Assembly: GCA_029261875.1 (NCBI GenBank)
Contig: JAJDAL010000006.1
Span: 281,874-345,873, forward strand
DNA: 64,000 bases
Origin: Deltaproteobacteria bacterium
GTDB taxonomy: Bacteria > Myxococcota_A > UBA9160 > JAJDAL01
Reading direction: 5' to 3'
In this document: one piece after another, positions 18,263-27,670 of the stretch
Position numbering within the stretch: position 1 is the first letter of the stretch
Layout: every line of letters begins with the position of its first letter
Position numbers and translations under genes: made by a program
Notes under the pieces: generated by a model
Database searches by the model: none
What the model was told of the DNA's origin: nothing
The model's input: the letters and a program-made list of their open reading frames with translations, nothing else

Positions 18263-18982
18263 CTAGACCTCATCCTTCAGCCAACGGTCGGCAATCAAGA
18301 GCCGCTGGCAGGACTGGCAGGCGACGACGGACAACCCCTCGAGCATCTGGTTGTAGAGCTGGGGCGGGATCCCGACGCGGCAACCGGTACAGAGTTCGCC
18401 CGTAAGAACGACGATGGCCGGACGCCGCCGCAAGGAAATTTTTTCGTAGCGGGCCAGCAACCCGCTCTCGACCTTGGACGCCACCTCATCGCGCGAGCCG
18501 CGCAGGGCCGAGATCTCCTTCTCGAGCGTCTGCCGCCGCTCTTCCCGCTCGCGACCTTCCCCGTCCAGGCGGTCCGTGGTCTCCGCGATCTCCGCATCGA
18601 CCTGGGCTTTGCGTTGGCGGGCGGCGTCGATGGTCTCCATGGATTCGAGCACCGCGGTTTCCTGCTCGGAGATGGAGTTCTTGGCCGCTTCGATCTCCGA
18701 AAGCAGCGCCCGGTAGGCGTCGTTGCTCTTCACCTGGCCCTGCTGGCCTTCGAGGCGCTGCAGGAGCGCTTCCGCGTCTCGGACCGCCGATTCGGCGTTG
18801 CGTCGGGCGAGTTCCTCGGCCTCCAAGGCGAGTTTGGCCGCTTCGCCTTGGGCGAGGACGGCTTCGCGCACTTGCTCCGCTGCGGCGGCCAGACCGGGCT
18901 GGGCCTCGAACTCTTCGGTCCGGGCAATCAGATCGTCGTCGAGCTTCTGGAGGTCGAGTAGGTATTGAATGCTTTCGCGCAC
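18263..18982 (-). CDS. Coiled-coil protein with C-terminal C4 zinc ribbon (COG1579 family)
   Basis: The 239-residue protein is a long coiled coil (about residues 5-170, rich in Glu/Ala/Arg heptads). A C-terminal zinc ribbon follows, with cysteines in ELCTGCRVGIPP and VACQSCQRLL. The length and architecture match the COG1579 family, some members of which are proposed nucleic-acid-binding or secretion-associated zinc ribbon proteins. The second GTG at 18982 is chosen because AGAAGG sits four bases upstream. The frame runs further, into the neighbouring gene. Confidence 0.8.
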   Translation of the reverse strand: MRESIQYLLDLQKLDDDLIARTEEFEAQPGLAAAAEQVREAVLAQGEAAKLALEAEELARRNAESAVRDAEALLQRLEGQQGQVKSNDAYRALLSEIEAAKNSISEQETAVLESMETIDAARQRKAQVDAEIAETTDRLDGEGREREERRQTLEKEISALRGSRDEVASKVESGLLARYEKISLRRRPAIVVLTGELCTGCRVGIPPQLYNQMLEGLSVVACQSCQRLLIADRWLKDEV

Positions 18983-19062
18983 CACGCCTTCTCTATGCCG
19001 CCCGGCCCTCGGCGTCAAGCATTGAACGGCGGGGAGTCCACCGGACTCCCCGCCAGGTCCCC

Positions 19063-20055
19063 TCAGAACGCGAATTGCCAGCCCAAGGTGAGCTGCCAAT
19101 CCACTTCGAGCTGGGGTCCATCGAGGCTCTGGTAGACCGGCCAACCGGCCTCCAGGGCCAAACGCTGCCCCTTCAGGATTCCCTTCCCGGCCGCAAGGTT
19201 GAGCCCGACCAGCGCGTCCAGCCGCTTACCGGCCCGCAGATCCGGGTCGGCGGTGGGGACCAGCGTTTTCACCAGGTCGTCATCGTCCCCGCGGATGTCG
19301 CCCCACTGTTGCCAGGCCAGCCGCAAGGACGTGCTCAACCAGCTCGCCAATCGGCGCGCCCCCCAGGCCGAGGCCTCGTACTCGTGTCCGAGTCGGTAGC
19401 CATTGCGGTTGTTCCCGAAGCGATAGGTCCCCAGCGCCTGGCCACCCCAGGAGTAAGCCCCCCCCTGCCCGCTGTACGTCAGCCCGGCCGAGGGATCGAA
19501 CGTCCCGGAACCGAGCTGCATGGGATAGGGCAGGCGTACGCGACCCATGGGGGTGTCGTCTTTCTCGGAGATCGACCCGGTCGGGAAACTCAAGCGGGTA
19601 TTCGCGTGCAGGTGGTGGACTTCGTTTTCAAAGAGCTTCCACAATCCTCCGACCGCGATATCCCCAATGCCCTTGGAACGCGTGGTGAACTTCGCCCCCA
19701 TGCGGGTTTTGTGATTCATATCGAGTCGGAGGAAGGGCACCATGGCGGTCAGCGTCAGCTGGTCCGTCGGCGCGTACATCACGCCGAACATATGCATCTC
19801 CATGTCCATGGAAGTCGGCGTCACGGGAAAATTGCGCAGTACATCGGCGGAACTCTTGCGCGCGCTTCCATCCCGATTGCCCTTCATGCTCATTCGCATG
19901 TAGCGGTAGGAAGTCATCCATTCGCCCGCGTGGTGGGTGTGGTCGCCCATCACTCCGATGGGCGCGTGGCCGTCGACGCGACCGGTTTCATAGGCGGTCG
20001 CGGACGAAACGGCCGATACAACGCTCGCCAGGGCGAGCGCAAAACGGAACGACAC
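19063..20055 (-). CDS. Outer-membrane beta-barrel protein, possibly metal-linked
   Basis: The 330-residue protein starts with a signal peptide (MSFRFALALASVVSAVSSATA). The body has alternating hydrophobic strands and ends in QLTLGWQFAF, with the terminal phenylalanine typical of BamA-inserted barrels. Its early part is rich in His and Met (GDHTHHAGEWMTSYRYMRMSM, MDMEMHMFG). It resembles phenol MetA-type outer-membrane transporter families that occur near metal-resistance genes. The adjacent His-rich exported protein supports a link to metal handling. The function is not established. Confidence 0.65.
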   Translation of the reverse strand: MSFRFALALASVVSAVSSATAYETGRVDGHAPIGVMGDHTHHAGEWMTSYRYMRMSMKGNRDGSARKSSADVLRNFPVTPTSMDMEMHMFGVMYAPTDQLTLTAMVPFLRLDMNHKTRMGAKFTTRSKGIGDIAVGGLWKLFENEVHHLHANTRLSFPTGSISEKDDTPMGRVRLPYPMQLGSGTFDPSAGLTYSGQGGAYSWGGQALGTYRFGNNRNGYRLGHEYEASAWGARRLASWLSTSLRLAWQQWGDIRGDDDDLVKTLVPTADPDLRAGKRLDALVGLNLAAGKGILKGQRLALEAGWPVYQSLDGPQLEVDWQLTLGWQFAF

Positions 20056-20136
20056 GTCATCTCTCCTTTCCGTCGGCAGGGGTGAGCCCCCGCGACGGCG
20101 GATTTCGTCATTTCGAAGAATGAAATTGGAACGGAA

Positions 20137-20592
20137 CTAGGCAGAGATCGGAACGTGTTCGATACCGATGCGGAATGGATCCGGGAGCCAAACGATCGAC
20201 TTGGCATGCCCCACCGCGGCCCGGGGCAATACCGGGGGAGAGAACGAAGTCACAAGGGGATGGCCCAACACCAGTGAGAACCCGACCGGCGCACGCTCTC
20301 CACAGCCGCAGGAACAAGGGGCTTCGAGTCGAGCATCCACCGGAGCTTCGTGGCGCCGCGGCGGCGGCGTTGGGTGCGCGTGGTGGTCGTGGTCGTGATG
20401 CGCGTGACCGTGCGGGGTGTGGACTTCTTGGACCGGGGTCGACGCGCGGCCGTGTGCGTGGTCGGACGAGGATCGCGCACTGGGATGGGAATCGACCGGG
20501 GAACGCGCCGCCACCGGCGATGGACACGGTGTCGAAAAGACACCGAGGTAGACCGCGGCACAGACCAAGGCCTGGATTCGAGGGGCGCGCAC
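20137..20592 (-). CDS. Histidine-rich exported protein
   Basis: The 151-residue protein has an N-terminal signal-like segment (ALVCAAVYLGVFS) and a central stretch with the His cluster HGHAHHDHDHHAH (about residues 60-75). Further on is CSCGCGE. Such His/Cys clusters bind Cu, Zn or Ni. It lies 81 bases upstream of the Met/His-rich barrel gene on the same strand. A joint role in metal binding or efflux is inferred. No homologous family is recognised. Confidence 0.6.
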   Translation of the reverse strand: MRAPRIQALVCAAVYLGVFSTPCPSPVAARSPVDSHPSARSSSDHAHGRASTPVQEVHTPHGHAHHDHDHHAHPTPPPRRHEAPVDARLEAPCSCGCGERAPVGFSLVLGHPLVTSFSPPVLPRAAVGHAKSIVWLPDPFRIGIEHVPISA

Positions 20593-20642
20593 CTGCGGAG
20601 TCTAGGTCAAGCAGCGCGGCGAAAACCAGCGAAAGGGGTTGC

Positions 20643-21266
20643 CTAATGGGCTTCCAGTGCCGCTCGAAGAAAATTTCGCAATTCGCGCTTGCGGGTTCCG
20701 AGGGAGGTTTCGGACCACGGATCCGCATCCAGAGCCGCGCTGCCCGTCGCGTGCGCGATGGCGGGATAGAAGAGCACCAGCCCCAACAGGTTGATGAGTG
20801 TGTGGCGCACCTTGATGCGCCGGATCACGCCCGCGCGCCGGGCGCGGTCGAGCCAAGCCCCCGCAGCGACCAATACCTGGTCGAATGGGTGCGCGTCGTC
20901 GGCATCGAATGCAAAGACCCGAGCGCTCAGCGCGGATTCGTGTTCCGCCACCATCAAGCGCATGAGAAATCGAGCCGCTCCGCGTTCTTCGGAAAAATGG
21001 TCGACCAGTTCATCGGACAGTCGAAGTACCTGATCGAGAGAGGGCTTGCCGACGGCGAGCAGGGGTTCGATGCGCTTCAACAAGCGCTCGCCAATGCCCG
21101 AGTACACTTCGTGGGCCAGCTGTTCCTTGCTCTTGAAGTAGTGGAACAGCGTGCTTTTGTGGAGGCCAACCCTGTCGGCCACCATCTGCAAGCTCATCCC
21201 TTCGTAGCCGTGCTCGGCGATCAGACCGAGGGCCGTGTCGATGATTCGTTCGCGACTATCCGCCAT
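20643..21266 (-). CDS. TetR-family transcriptional regulator
   Basis: The 207-residue protein has the TetR helix-turn-helix at residues about 5-50 (RERIIDTALGLIAEHGYEGM, VADRVGLHKSTLFHYFKSKE). A helical ligand-binding domain follows. The ATG at 21266 has GGAG seven bases upstream. It lies directly downstream of the diiron gene and is probably in the same transcript. The two 20-bp palindromes at 22334-22377, upstream of that transcript, are the likely operators, giving autoregulation. The ligand is unknown. Confidence 0.88.
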   Translation of the reverse strand: MADSRERIIDTALGLIAEHGYEGMSLQMVADRVGLHKSTLFHYFKSKEQLAHEVYSGIGERLLKRIEPLLAVGKPSLDQVLRLSDELVDHFSEERGAARFLMRLMVAEHESALSARVFAFDADDAHPFDQVLVAAGAWLDRARRAGVIRRIKVRHTLINLLGLVLFYPAIAHATGSAALDADPWSETSLGTRKRELRNFLRAALEAH

Positions 21267-21285
21267 GCGAAACTCCAACCCGCGC

Positions 21286-22308
21286 TTACGCGGCGAGTGC
21301 CCGTCCCCCGAAGGCGATTACCCGGCGCAGCGCTTTTCCGAGCGGGTTCTGACCGTGTCCGGGTCTCGGGACCACGAGATCCAACTCCGCCTCGTAGGTG
21401 GGGCTCGTGGTCGGATTGCGGGGAAAGAAGCGCAAGTCGGTTCCGGGAATCGGTCCGATCTTCTGGTCCAGCTCCCACAGCATCTTGTCGGCGTTGCGAA
21501 TCAGATCGCGGGGGTTGAGACCGAGTTCGGCGTAGTAGGGCGCGTAACGAATCTGCGTGGCGCCGAAGAGATCTCCGATGCCATAGGTCGTGCCGCGAAT
21601 TCGCTTGAGCTCCCGCACGGAAAGCTCCTTCAGCCGATCCGGTAGGTAGAGAACCCCCAAGCCGACGTGACGGGCTTCGTCCTTTTCGATGTAGGGCAAG
21701 AGGTCGCCCAGCACCGGTTCGATCTTGGCATCCGCGAGGAAGCGGAAGATCGTGATGGCCGTGCCCTCGGCGAGTAGCTGCATGGCGAAGAGTTTGACCG
21801 TCAGGTCTTTCGTAGCGAGCAAACGGCGCACACCGATCGCAAAGTAGGCGTCGAGTTTGGGCACCGGCACGTGGAGCAACGCCATGTAGTCGCGCAGGGT
21901 GTAGAAGTGACGGGCTTCATCGAACACCTGGGCCGAGGCCGCCAGGCGCGCGTCCGGGTCTTCGAGCCGCTCGGCCAATTCCGCGGCCACGATCCAGGCC
22001 GCCAACTCGCCCCACATCAGCATCGAGATCGGGTGAGCGAGGGCCAGGCGTTTTTCCCGCGACAGTTGGATGCCCCCGTGGCGTGCGACTGCTTCGCGGA
22101 AGAGCGTCGGACCATCCCAGGCGTCCCGCATCGAATTCGCATAGATGCGGCGCAAGCGATTCGTTTTCTCCTCTGCCAGGGCCAGGGGCTCGTCGAGCAG
22201 GACCGCGTCGTTGGGCCAATCCCGAAAACGACCGACACGGGCGCGGAAAGCATTGTTGATCGCACGACCCACCACGCGGGCCAGTACCAAGGGCGTTCGC
22301 TCGGCCAT
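21286..22308 (-). CDS. Ferritin-like diiron carboxylate protein
   Basis: The 340-residue protein has the four-helix diiron ligand set. Glutamate in MLMWGELAAW is followed by DEARH in AQVFDEARHFYTLRDYM, then glutamate in LLAEGTAITIF and DEARH in IEKDEARHVGLG. This is the E, ExxH, E, ExxH pattern of oxygen-activating diiron oxygenases and oxidases. The substrate is not known. The ATG at 22308 follows GAGGAG. The frame stays open to 23100 but that extension overlaps the hydrolase gene. It is the first gene of a two-gene unit with TetR. Confidence 0.8.
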   Translation of the reverse strand: MAERTPLVLARVVGRAINNAFRARVGRFRDWPNDAVLLDEPLALAEEKTNRLRRIYANSMRDAWDGPTLFREAVARHGGIQLSREKRLALAHPISMLMWGELAAWIVAAELAERLEDPDARLAASAQVFDEARHFYTLRDYMALLHVPVPKLDAYFAIGVRRLLATKDLTVKLFAMQLLAEGTAITIFRFLADAKIEPVLGDLLPYIEKDEARHVGLGVLYLPDRLKELSVRELKRIRGTTYGIGDLFGATQIRYAPYYAELGLNPRDLIRNADKMLWELDQKIGPIPGTDLRFFPRNPTTSPTYEAELDLVVPRPGHGQNPLGKALRRVIAFGGRALAA

Positions 22309-22333
22309 CGATTCAGCTCCTCTTGTGGGCGCG

Positions 22334-22377
22334 CCAACCAACCGATTGGTTGGGAACCCTACCAACCGGTTGGTTGG
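22334..22377. promoter_or_regulatory. Two tandem 20-bp TetR-type operators
   Basis: CCAACCAACCGATTGGTTGG (22334-22353) and CCTACCAACCGGTTGGTTGG (22358-22377) are near-perfect palindromes. Each has a single mismatched base pair, and the consensus is CCAACCAACCGGTTGGTTGG. Their centres are 24 bp apart. They lie between the divergent diiron gene (start 22308) and hydrolase gene (start 22441). The spacing and symmetry fit two dimers of the TetR protein encoded at 20643, repressing both directions. Confidence 0.75.
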
Positions 22378-22440
22378 CCCGCAAGCCCAAAGGCGAACCC
22401 AGGCGAGGCGGCTCGCGCCCCTTTGCCGTAGGTTCACGCC

Positions 22441-23325
22441 ATGGCCACCTCCCACGCCCCGGGCTGGTTCCTGCAGGCCCTCGATACGCCTTTCGAGGAG
22501 CGGCGAATCGAGGTCGAGGGCTGTCGGATCCAATACCTGTCCTGGGGTGACCCGGAGAAACCCGGCATCGTGCTGGTCCACGGCGGCGCCGCCCATGCTC
22601 ATTGGTGGAGTTTCATCGCCCCCCTCCTGACCCACCAATATCGCGTCGTGGCCCTCGACCTCTCGGGGCACGGGGAAAGCGGACGCCGCAAGGAGTACCC
22701 GCGGGAGATGTGGGCCCGGGAGGTCATGGCGGTGTCCGAGGACGCGGGATTCCCCGGGCCCCCGATCGTCGTGGGACACAGCATGGGGGGCTTCGTCACC
22801 ATTGCCGCTGCGGCCCTGTTCGGACAACGCTTGGCGGGTGCCGTCGTGCTCGACTCCCCGGTACGCCGCCCGGACCCGGAAGCCGAAGAAGGCGCGCGCG
22901 GGCGTGCCTTTCGCAACCCCAAGGTCTATCCCGATCTCGAAACCGCCCTCGCGCACTTCCGCCTCGTACCGAGCCACCCGGTCGAGAACCAATACATCAT
23001 GGACCACATCGCGCGGACTTCCCTGACCCAGAAGGAAGGCGGTTGGACCTGGAAGTTCGACCCGATGGTGTTTCATCGCTTCACACCGCGCCCCGCCCAT
23101 GAAATCCTTCCGGAAGTGCGCTGTCGAATCGCGCTATTCCGAGGGGAGTATGGGCTCGTCACACCCGACATCGGGGACTACATGTACGAGTTACTGGGTC
23201 GCAATGCGCCGGTGGTCGAGATTCCCCAGGCCCATCACCACATGATGCTCGACCAACCCCTGGCACTGATTGCGGGTCTGCGGGCCTTGCTCGCGGATTG
23301 GGAACACTCGGTTCCGCGCAAGTAA
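22441..23325 (+). CDS. Alpha/beta hydrolase
   Basis: The 294-residue protein has the oxyanion-hole motif VLVHGGAAHAHWW, the nucleophile elbow VGHSMGGF (serine at about residue 114) and a late histidine in IPQAHHHMMLDQP. The acid residue is probably the aspartate around VTPDIGDYM or in the preceding strand. It hydrolyses an ester or related bond. The substrate is unknown. It is divergent from, and shares operators with, the diiron-TetR transcript, which suggests one pathway. Confidence 0.88.
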   Translation: MATSHAPGWFLQALDTPFEERRIEVEGCRIQYLSWGDPEKPGIVLVHGGAAHAHWWSFIAPLLTHQYRVVALDLSGHGESGRRKEYPREMWAREVMAVSEDAGFPGPPIVVGHSMGGFVTIAAAALFGQRLAGAVVLDSPVRRPDPEAEEGARGRAFRNPKVYPDLETALAHFRLVPSHPVENQYIMDHIARTSLTQKEGGWTWKFDPMVFHRFTPRPAHEILPEVRCRIALFRGEYGLVTPDIGDYMYELLGRNAPVVEIPQAHHHMMLDQPLALIAGLRALLADWEHSVPRK

Positions 23326-23344
23326 CGGGCGGCGAGGGGCGCGT

Positions 23345-25678
23345 TCAGACGTTCGTCGTGTGGGACTCGCGATCGAGCAATTCGCGCAGAGTCGCGGCCA
23401 GTACCTGCATGCTCACGGGCTTGTTGAGATAGGCGTCGGCGTTGAGCCGTGCCAAAGTGGCTGCGTTCATGCTTTCGGAATACCCGCTCGAGAGAACGAT
23501 GGGGATGTCACTGCGAATTCTGCGCAACTGATCCGCCAGAGCATCGCCCGACATGTCGGGCATGATCTGGTCGGTGATCACGAGTTGGAATCGACCGGGA
23601 TCTCGGCGGAAATACTCGAGAGCGCTGACCCCGCTCGTGAAGCCATCCCACAGATACCCCAAGGCGTTCAACATCTCTCCCGTCATGCGGACCAGCGGCG
23701 CTTCGTCGTCCACGAATAGAATTCGCTCACTCCCGCGGGCGAGCTCTGCCCTGGGAAGACGCGCCCGCAACGTCTTCTCTGCCGGAGGCATCTCGGGCAA
23801 GTAGACGGTGAACGTCGTCCCTTTGCCCTCGACGCTGTCTACCGCGATCGCACCCTCGTGGCTCTTGACGATGCCGTGCGCGACCGACAGGCCCATGCCG
23901 GTGCCGCCGTCCCCACGGCGCGTGGTGAAGAACGGTTCGAAGATCCGGTTGATCACACCCGGCGGAATCCCTCGCCCCGAATCCGCGATGGTGACGCGCG
24001 TGTAGAGCCCGGGTGCGAGTTCTTCCGTGGCCATCTGACTCTTGGCGTCGACGGAACCGATCTGGATCTCGATCGTTCCCACGGATCCTCCGATGGATTC
24101 CGAGGCGTTGGCCAACAGGTTGATCAAGAGCTGATAGACCTGTGCCGAATCTCCGAGCACCGCGTGGGGCTCCCCATCGTCGTGGACCTGCACACGAACG
24201 TCGCTGCCACAGGTCGAGCGCAGAACCTCCACCGCCTCGTTCAGCATCGTCACCATGTCGACGGATTCTTCGTTGCGTTTCGAACTTCGGCTGAAGGCCA
24301 GAATTTGGGATGTCATACTCGATGCGCGTCGCGTGGCCGCAAGCACCGCCTCCAGGTTGTGACGCGCTTGCCCCGACTCCGGAAGGTCGCGCATGGCGAG
24401 TTCGACATTGCCGTGGATAACGTAGAGAAGATTGTTGAAGTCGTGCGCGATCCCCCCCGCCAACACCCCCAGGCTCTCGAGGCGCTGAGAATGACGCAAC
24501 CGGTTTTCGAGTTCTGCGCGCTCGGCGCGCACGCGCTGTTGATCGGTGATGTCGAAAATAAGCGAGGAAATGCTGGTGACATCGCCCTGGGAGTTGATGA
24601 TCGGCGACACGGTCAAGCTCACATCGACCAGTGCTCCGTCTTTGCGTAGGCGGAGGGTTTCCCGATTGTTCACGGAGACGCCCCGGCGCACGCTGCCGAG
24701 CACCACCTCGCGCTCGTCGGGCAGATTTTCGGGGTGGAGGATCGTGATCGATCTGCCGAGGACCTCTGCCTCTTCGTAGCCGAAAATACTTCGGGCTCCG
24801 GGATTCCAACTCAAGATCATCCCGTCGAGGTCGACGGAAATGATCGCGGCATCGGAGTAGCGAACGATCGAGGCCAGGTGTTCGCTCTCGCGCACGGCAG
24901 ACTTGTGCTCGGTGACGTCGGTGTGCATGACCGCGACACCTTCGTCGCCGAGCGGACCCACTGGAGCCGCGTAGACTCGAAACCAAAGCTCCTTCTCCGG
25001 GGTCGAGCACGCGTACTCGTCGGTGAAATACGCGAGCTCTCCCTTCAGCACGCGCTCGATCCCATCCGCCACACGAAGTGCCGCCTCAGCACCCGGCCCG
25101 GCCGCTTTGCGGCAAACTTCGAGATAGTCCATCCCGATTCCGCAACCGGAACCCACATATCCGTGACACTGGCCGAACTGCCGCCAACGCGCGTTGACGG
25201 AACGAACCGTGCCCCGGGAATCGAGCAAGGCGATGTTGGCGGGCAGCGTATCGATGACCGACGCCCGGACCCGGAAATCGCGCTGCTCCGCCGCCTGCAG
25301 GTGATGCAATGTCGTGGTGTCGATGATGACGCCGGTCCAATGCATGCTTCCATCTTCGAATGGCGTCGGGCGGGCGATGGCGCGCACATGCCTCGTCCTC
25401 CCCGCGGCATTGCGGATCCGGTATTCGTGTTCCCAGACTTCGACCCGATCCCGCGCCCGCTTGGCGCTCTCCACCAGGGCGGGCACGTCCTCCGCCACCA
25501 CCATTCCAGTCAGTTGATTGGGATCCGCCCGCGCTTCTTCGGGATCGAGCCCCAGAATCTCCCGACAGGCTCCGCTGATGTAGAGCAGACGCGGACGATT
25601 CTCGGCATCGCGTTCCAGGCAGTAGATCACCGCCGGTAGCGATGCGGTTTCGATTCCGGGGTTGGTGGGTTCCGGCAC
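23345..25678 (-). CDS. PAS-containing hybrid histidine kinase with C-terminal receiver
   Basis: The 777-residue protein has no membrane segment. Three PAS-like modules (about residues 10-125, 135-260 and 265-385) precede the HisKA domain. The phospho-accepting H412 lies in LAGGIAHDFNNLLYV. The HATPase has NLLANASESIG and GGTGMGLSVAHGI. A receiver at about 651-770 has D703 and K753. The order HK-receiver makes it a hybrid kinase. It lies seven bases downstream of the NarL-type regulator, its probable partner. None of the PAS modules shows the FixL heme histidine motif. Confidence 0.9.
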   Translation of the reverse strand: MPEPTNPGIETASLPAVIYCLERDAENRPRLLYISGACREILGLDPEEARADPNQLTGMVVAEDVPALVESAKRARDRVEVWEHEYRIRNAAGRTRHVRAIARPTPFEDGSMHWTGVIIDTTTLHHLQAAEQRDFRVRASVIDTLPANIALLDSRGTVRSVNARWRQFGQCHGYVGSGCGIGMDYLEVCRKAAGPGAEAALRVADGIERVLKGELAYFTDEYACSTPEKELWFRVYAAPVGPLGDEGVAVMHTDVTEHKSAVRESEHLASIVRYSDAAIISVDLDGMILSWNPGARSIFGYEEAEVLGRSITILHPENLPDEREVVLGSVRRGVSVNNRETLRLRKDGALVDVSLTVSPIINSQGDVTSISSLIFDITDQQRVRAERAELENRLRHSQRLESLGVLAGGIAHDFNNLLYVIHGNVELAMRDLPESGQARHNLEAVLAATRRASSMTSQILAFSRSSKRNEESVDMVTMLNEAVEVLRSTCGSDVRVQVHDDGEPHAVLGDSAQVYQLLINLLANASESIGGSVGTIEIQIGSVDAKSQMATEELAPGLYTRVTIADSGRGIPPGVINRIFEPFFTTRRGDGGTGMGLSVAHGIVKSHEGAIAVDSVEGKGTTFTVYLPEMPPAEKTLRARLPRAELARGSERILFVDDEAPLVRMTGEMLNALGYLWDGFTSGVSALEYFRRDPGRFQLVITDQIMPDMSGDALADQLRRIRSDIPIVLSSGYSESMNAATLARLNADAYLNKPVSMQVLAATLRELLDRESHTTNV

Positions 25679-25685
25679 ATTCGGC

Positions 25686-26336
25686 CTAGGGGTTGACGAG
25701 ACCTTCGCGAATGGCGAAGCGGGTGAGTTCGACGCGATCGTGAATCTTGAGCTTGTTCATCACGTGGTGGACGTGGTGATCGATGGTCTTGACGCTGAGC
25801 CCCAGGGTCGAAGCGATCTCCTTCTTCGACATGGCCCTCGCGACATGACCCAGCACTTCGAGTTCTCGCGCGGTCAGTAGCTCCAGGGGAGACCGTTCGC
25901 GATAGGGGCGTTCGCAGGCGAAGCGATTGATTCGAGAGCGAACTTCGCTGGAGAAAACACGCTCTCCCGCGATCACCGAACGAACGGCGTCCACCACACG
26001 ACTCGGGGACTCGTTCTTGGTGAGGTACGCGTCGGCGTTCATCGACAACGCGCGCGAAATGAACTGGTCTTTGAGATACCCACTCAGGAAAATGATTCGG
26101 ATCCCGGGACACTTGTCGCGCAGGATGCGACCCAACTCGAAACTGTCGGCACCGGGGATGTCGATATCGAGAATCGCGACATCGGGCTTGGATCGCTCGG
26201 CGATTGCGACGGCCTCGGATCCGTTGTCCGTCTGACCCAGAACCTCGATATCGCTCTCTGCATCGAGATGCTGGGCGAGCATGGCTCGAACCAGCTCGTG
26301 GTCATCGACCAGGAGTATGCGGTGCGGGGGGGTCAT
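25686..26336 (-). CDS. NarL/LuxR-type response regulator
   Basis: The 216-residue protein has a receiver domain (residues 1-120; acidic pair D11-D12, phospho-acceptor D57, lysine K107). A LuxR helix-turn-helix follows at about residues 150-210 (LTARELEVLGHVARAMSKKE, LSVKTIDHHVHHVMNKLKI). It heads a two-gene operon with the hybrid kinase. The DIDIPG after the phospho-aspartate deviates slightly from the usual MPG. Target genes are unknown. Confidence 0.92.
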   Translation of the reverse strand: MTPPHRILLVDDHELVRAMLAQHLDAESDIEVLGQTDNGSEAVAIAERSKPDVAILDIDIPGADSFELGRILRDKCPGIRIIFLSGYLKDQFISRALSMNADAYLTKNESPSRVVDAVRSVIAGERVFSSEVRSRINRFACERPYRERSPLELLTARELEVLGHVARAMSKKEIASTLGLSVKTIDHHVHHVMNKLKIHDRVELTRFAIREGLVNP

Positions 26337-26415
26337 CGCAGAGCCATTCTAAACGAAATGGCGCAAAAGACGAAGTGCCGGGGAATGGTAGACTGAGCGC
26401 CCGAGGAGGATCTCC

Positions 26416-27642
26416 ATGGCCCCTGGACCGGAAGACGTCGGACTGTCGGGTGAGCGCCTCGCGCGCATCGACGCCCACCTGAAGAATCGGTACCTGGATC
26501 CCGGCAAGATCGCCGGTGCCCTGACGCTGGTCTATCGCCGTGGCAAAATCGCCCACCTCTCGCCGCAAGGGCTCGCCGACCGCGAGCGCGGCGTTTCGAT
26601 GGCCGAAGACACTCTCTTCCGCATCTACTCCATGACCAAGCCCATTACGTCCGTGGCGTTGATGATGTTGTACGAGCACGGTCACTTTCAACTCAACGAC
26701 CCGGTGCGCAAGTTCATTCCCGAATGGAAAAATCTGCGCGTGTTTCGCGCGGGTTCCTATCCGCAATTCCTCACGGAACCCTGCCAGCGCGAGATGAAGA
26801 TCCGCGACCTTTTCACCCACATGTCCGGTCTCACCTACGGTTTCATGCATCGCACGAACGTGGATGCCGCCTATCGAAAACTGGGGATCGGCATGTTGGA
26901 TGCCCGCTACAAGGGAAACCTACAGGACATGATCGAAGCCCTGGCAGACCTGCCCCTGGAATTTTCACCGGGTACGGCTTGGAATTACTCCGTGGCGACG
27001 GACGTCCTCGGTCATCTGGTGGAGAAGATTTCGGGCGAGCCACTCGACGAATATCTCCGACGGCATTTGTTCGAACCGCTCGGCATGCTGGATACGGGCT
27101 TCCGCGTCCCCGAAGAAAAACTGGATCGCTTTGCGGCGTCCTACACGCGTGGACCCAAGAAGGAATTGCTCTTGCTGGACGACCCCCAGAAAAGCGGCTG
27201 GGCGCGCGAGCAGCGTTTCCTTTCCGGCGGCGGCGGACTCGTATCGACGGCCGCCGACTACCTCAAGTTCTGCCGCATGCTTCTTTCCGGCGGCGAACTC
27301 GACGGCACCCGCATTCTCGGCCCGCGAACGCTCGAGTTGATGACGCGCAATCATCTTCCCGAGGACCAGGACTTGACCCAGCTGGCCAGTGGCGCCTTCA
27401 GCGAAACCACCTACGAGGGCGTCGGTTTCGGACTCGGGTTTTCCGTCACCCTCGACCCCGTAGCCGCCGGGGTCGTGGGAAGCGCGGGGGAGTTCGCCTG
27501 GGGGGGCGCGGCGAGCACGGCGTTCTGGATCGACCCCAGTGAAGACCTGATCGTAATCTTCCTGACCCAGATCCTGCCATCTCAGCTGTTCAATTTCCGG
27601 GGGCAGCTCAAATCCATCATCTACCCCGCCATTCTCGATTGA
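26416..27642 (+). CDS. Serine hydrolase of the class C beta-lactamase/esterase family
   Basis: The 408-residue protein has the SxxK motif in FRIYSMTKPITSVAL and the Y-x-N-like motif WNYSVATDVLGHLVE. A late SGGGGLVSTAADYLKF and the region around GEFAWGGAASTAFW follow, where a K-T-G-like triad is replaced by WGGAAS. This fits EstB-type esterases and related hydrolases rather than true beta-lactamases. There is no signal peptide, so it is cytosolic. The ATG at 26416 has GAGGAGG at an ideal distance. Confidence 0.85.
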   Translation: MAPGPEDVGLSGERLARIDAHLKNRYLDPGKIAGALTLVYRRGKIAHLSPQGLADRERGVSMAEDTLFRIYSMTKPITSVALMMLYEHGHFQLNDPVRKFIPEWKNLRVFRAGSYPQFLTEPCQREMKIRDLFTHMSGLTYGFMHRTNVDAAYRKLGIGMLDARYKGNLQDMIEALADLPLEFSPGTAWNYSVATDVLGHLVEKISGEPLDEYLRRHLFEPLGMLDTGFRVPEEKLDRFAASYTRGPKKELLLLDDPQKSGWAREQRFLSGGGGLVSTAADYLKFCRMLLSGGELDGTRILGPRTLELMTRNHLPEDQDLTQLASGAFSETTYEGVGFGLGFSVTLDPVAAGVVGSAGEFAWGGAASTAFWIDPSEDLIVIFLTQILPSQLFNFRGQLKSIIYPAILD

Positions 27643-27670
27643 TGGGCGGCGTTGCCGCGCCGCTCGCCCG

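Noticed and set aside
22309..23100. An N-terminal extension of the diiron protein to 604 residues
   Set aside because: The extension is antisense to the alpha/beta hydrolase and includes the palindromic operators. The ATG at 22308 has a good ribosome binding site.
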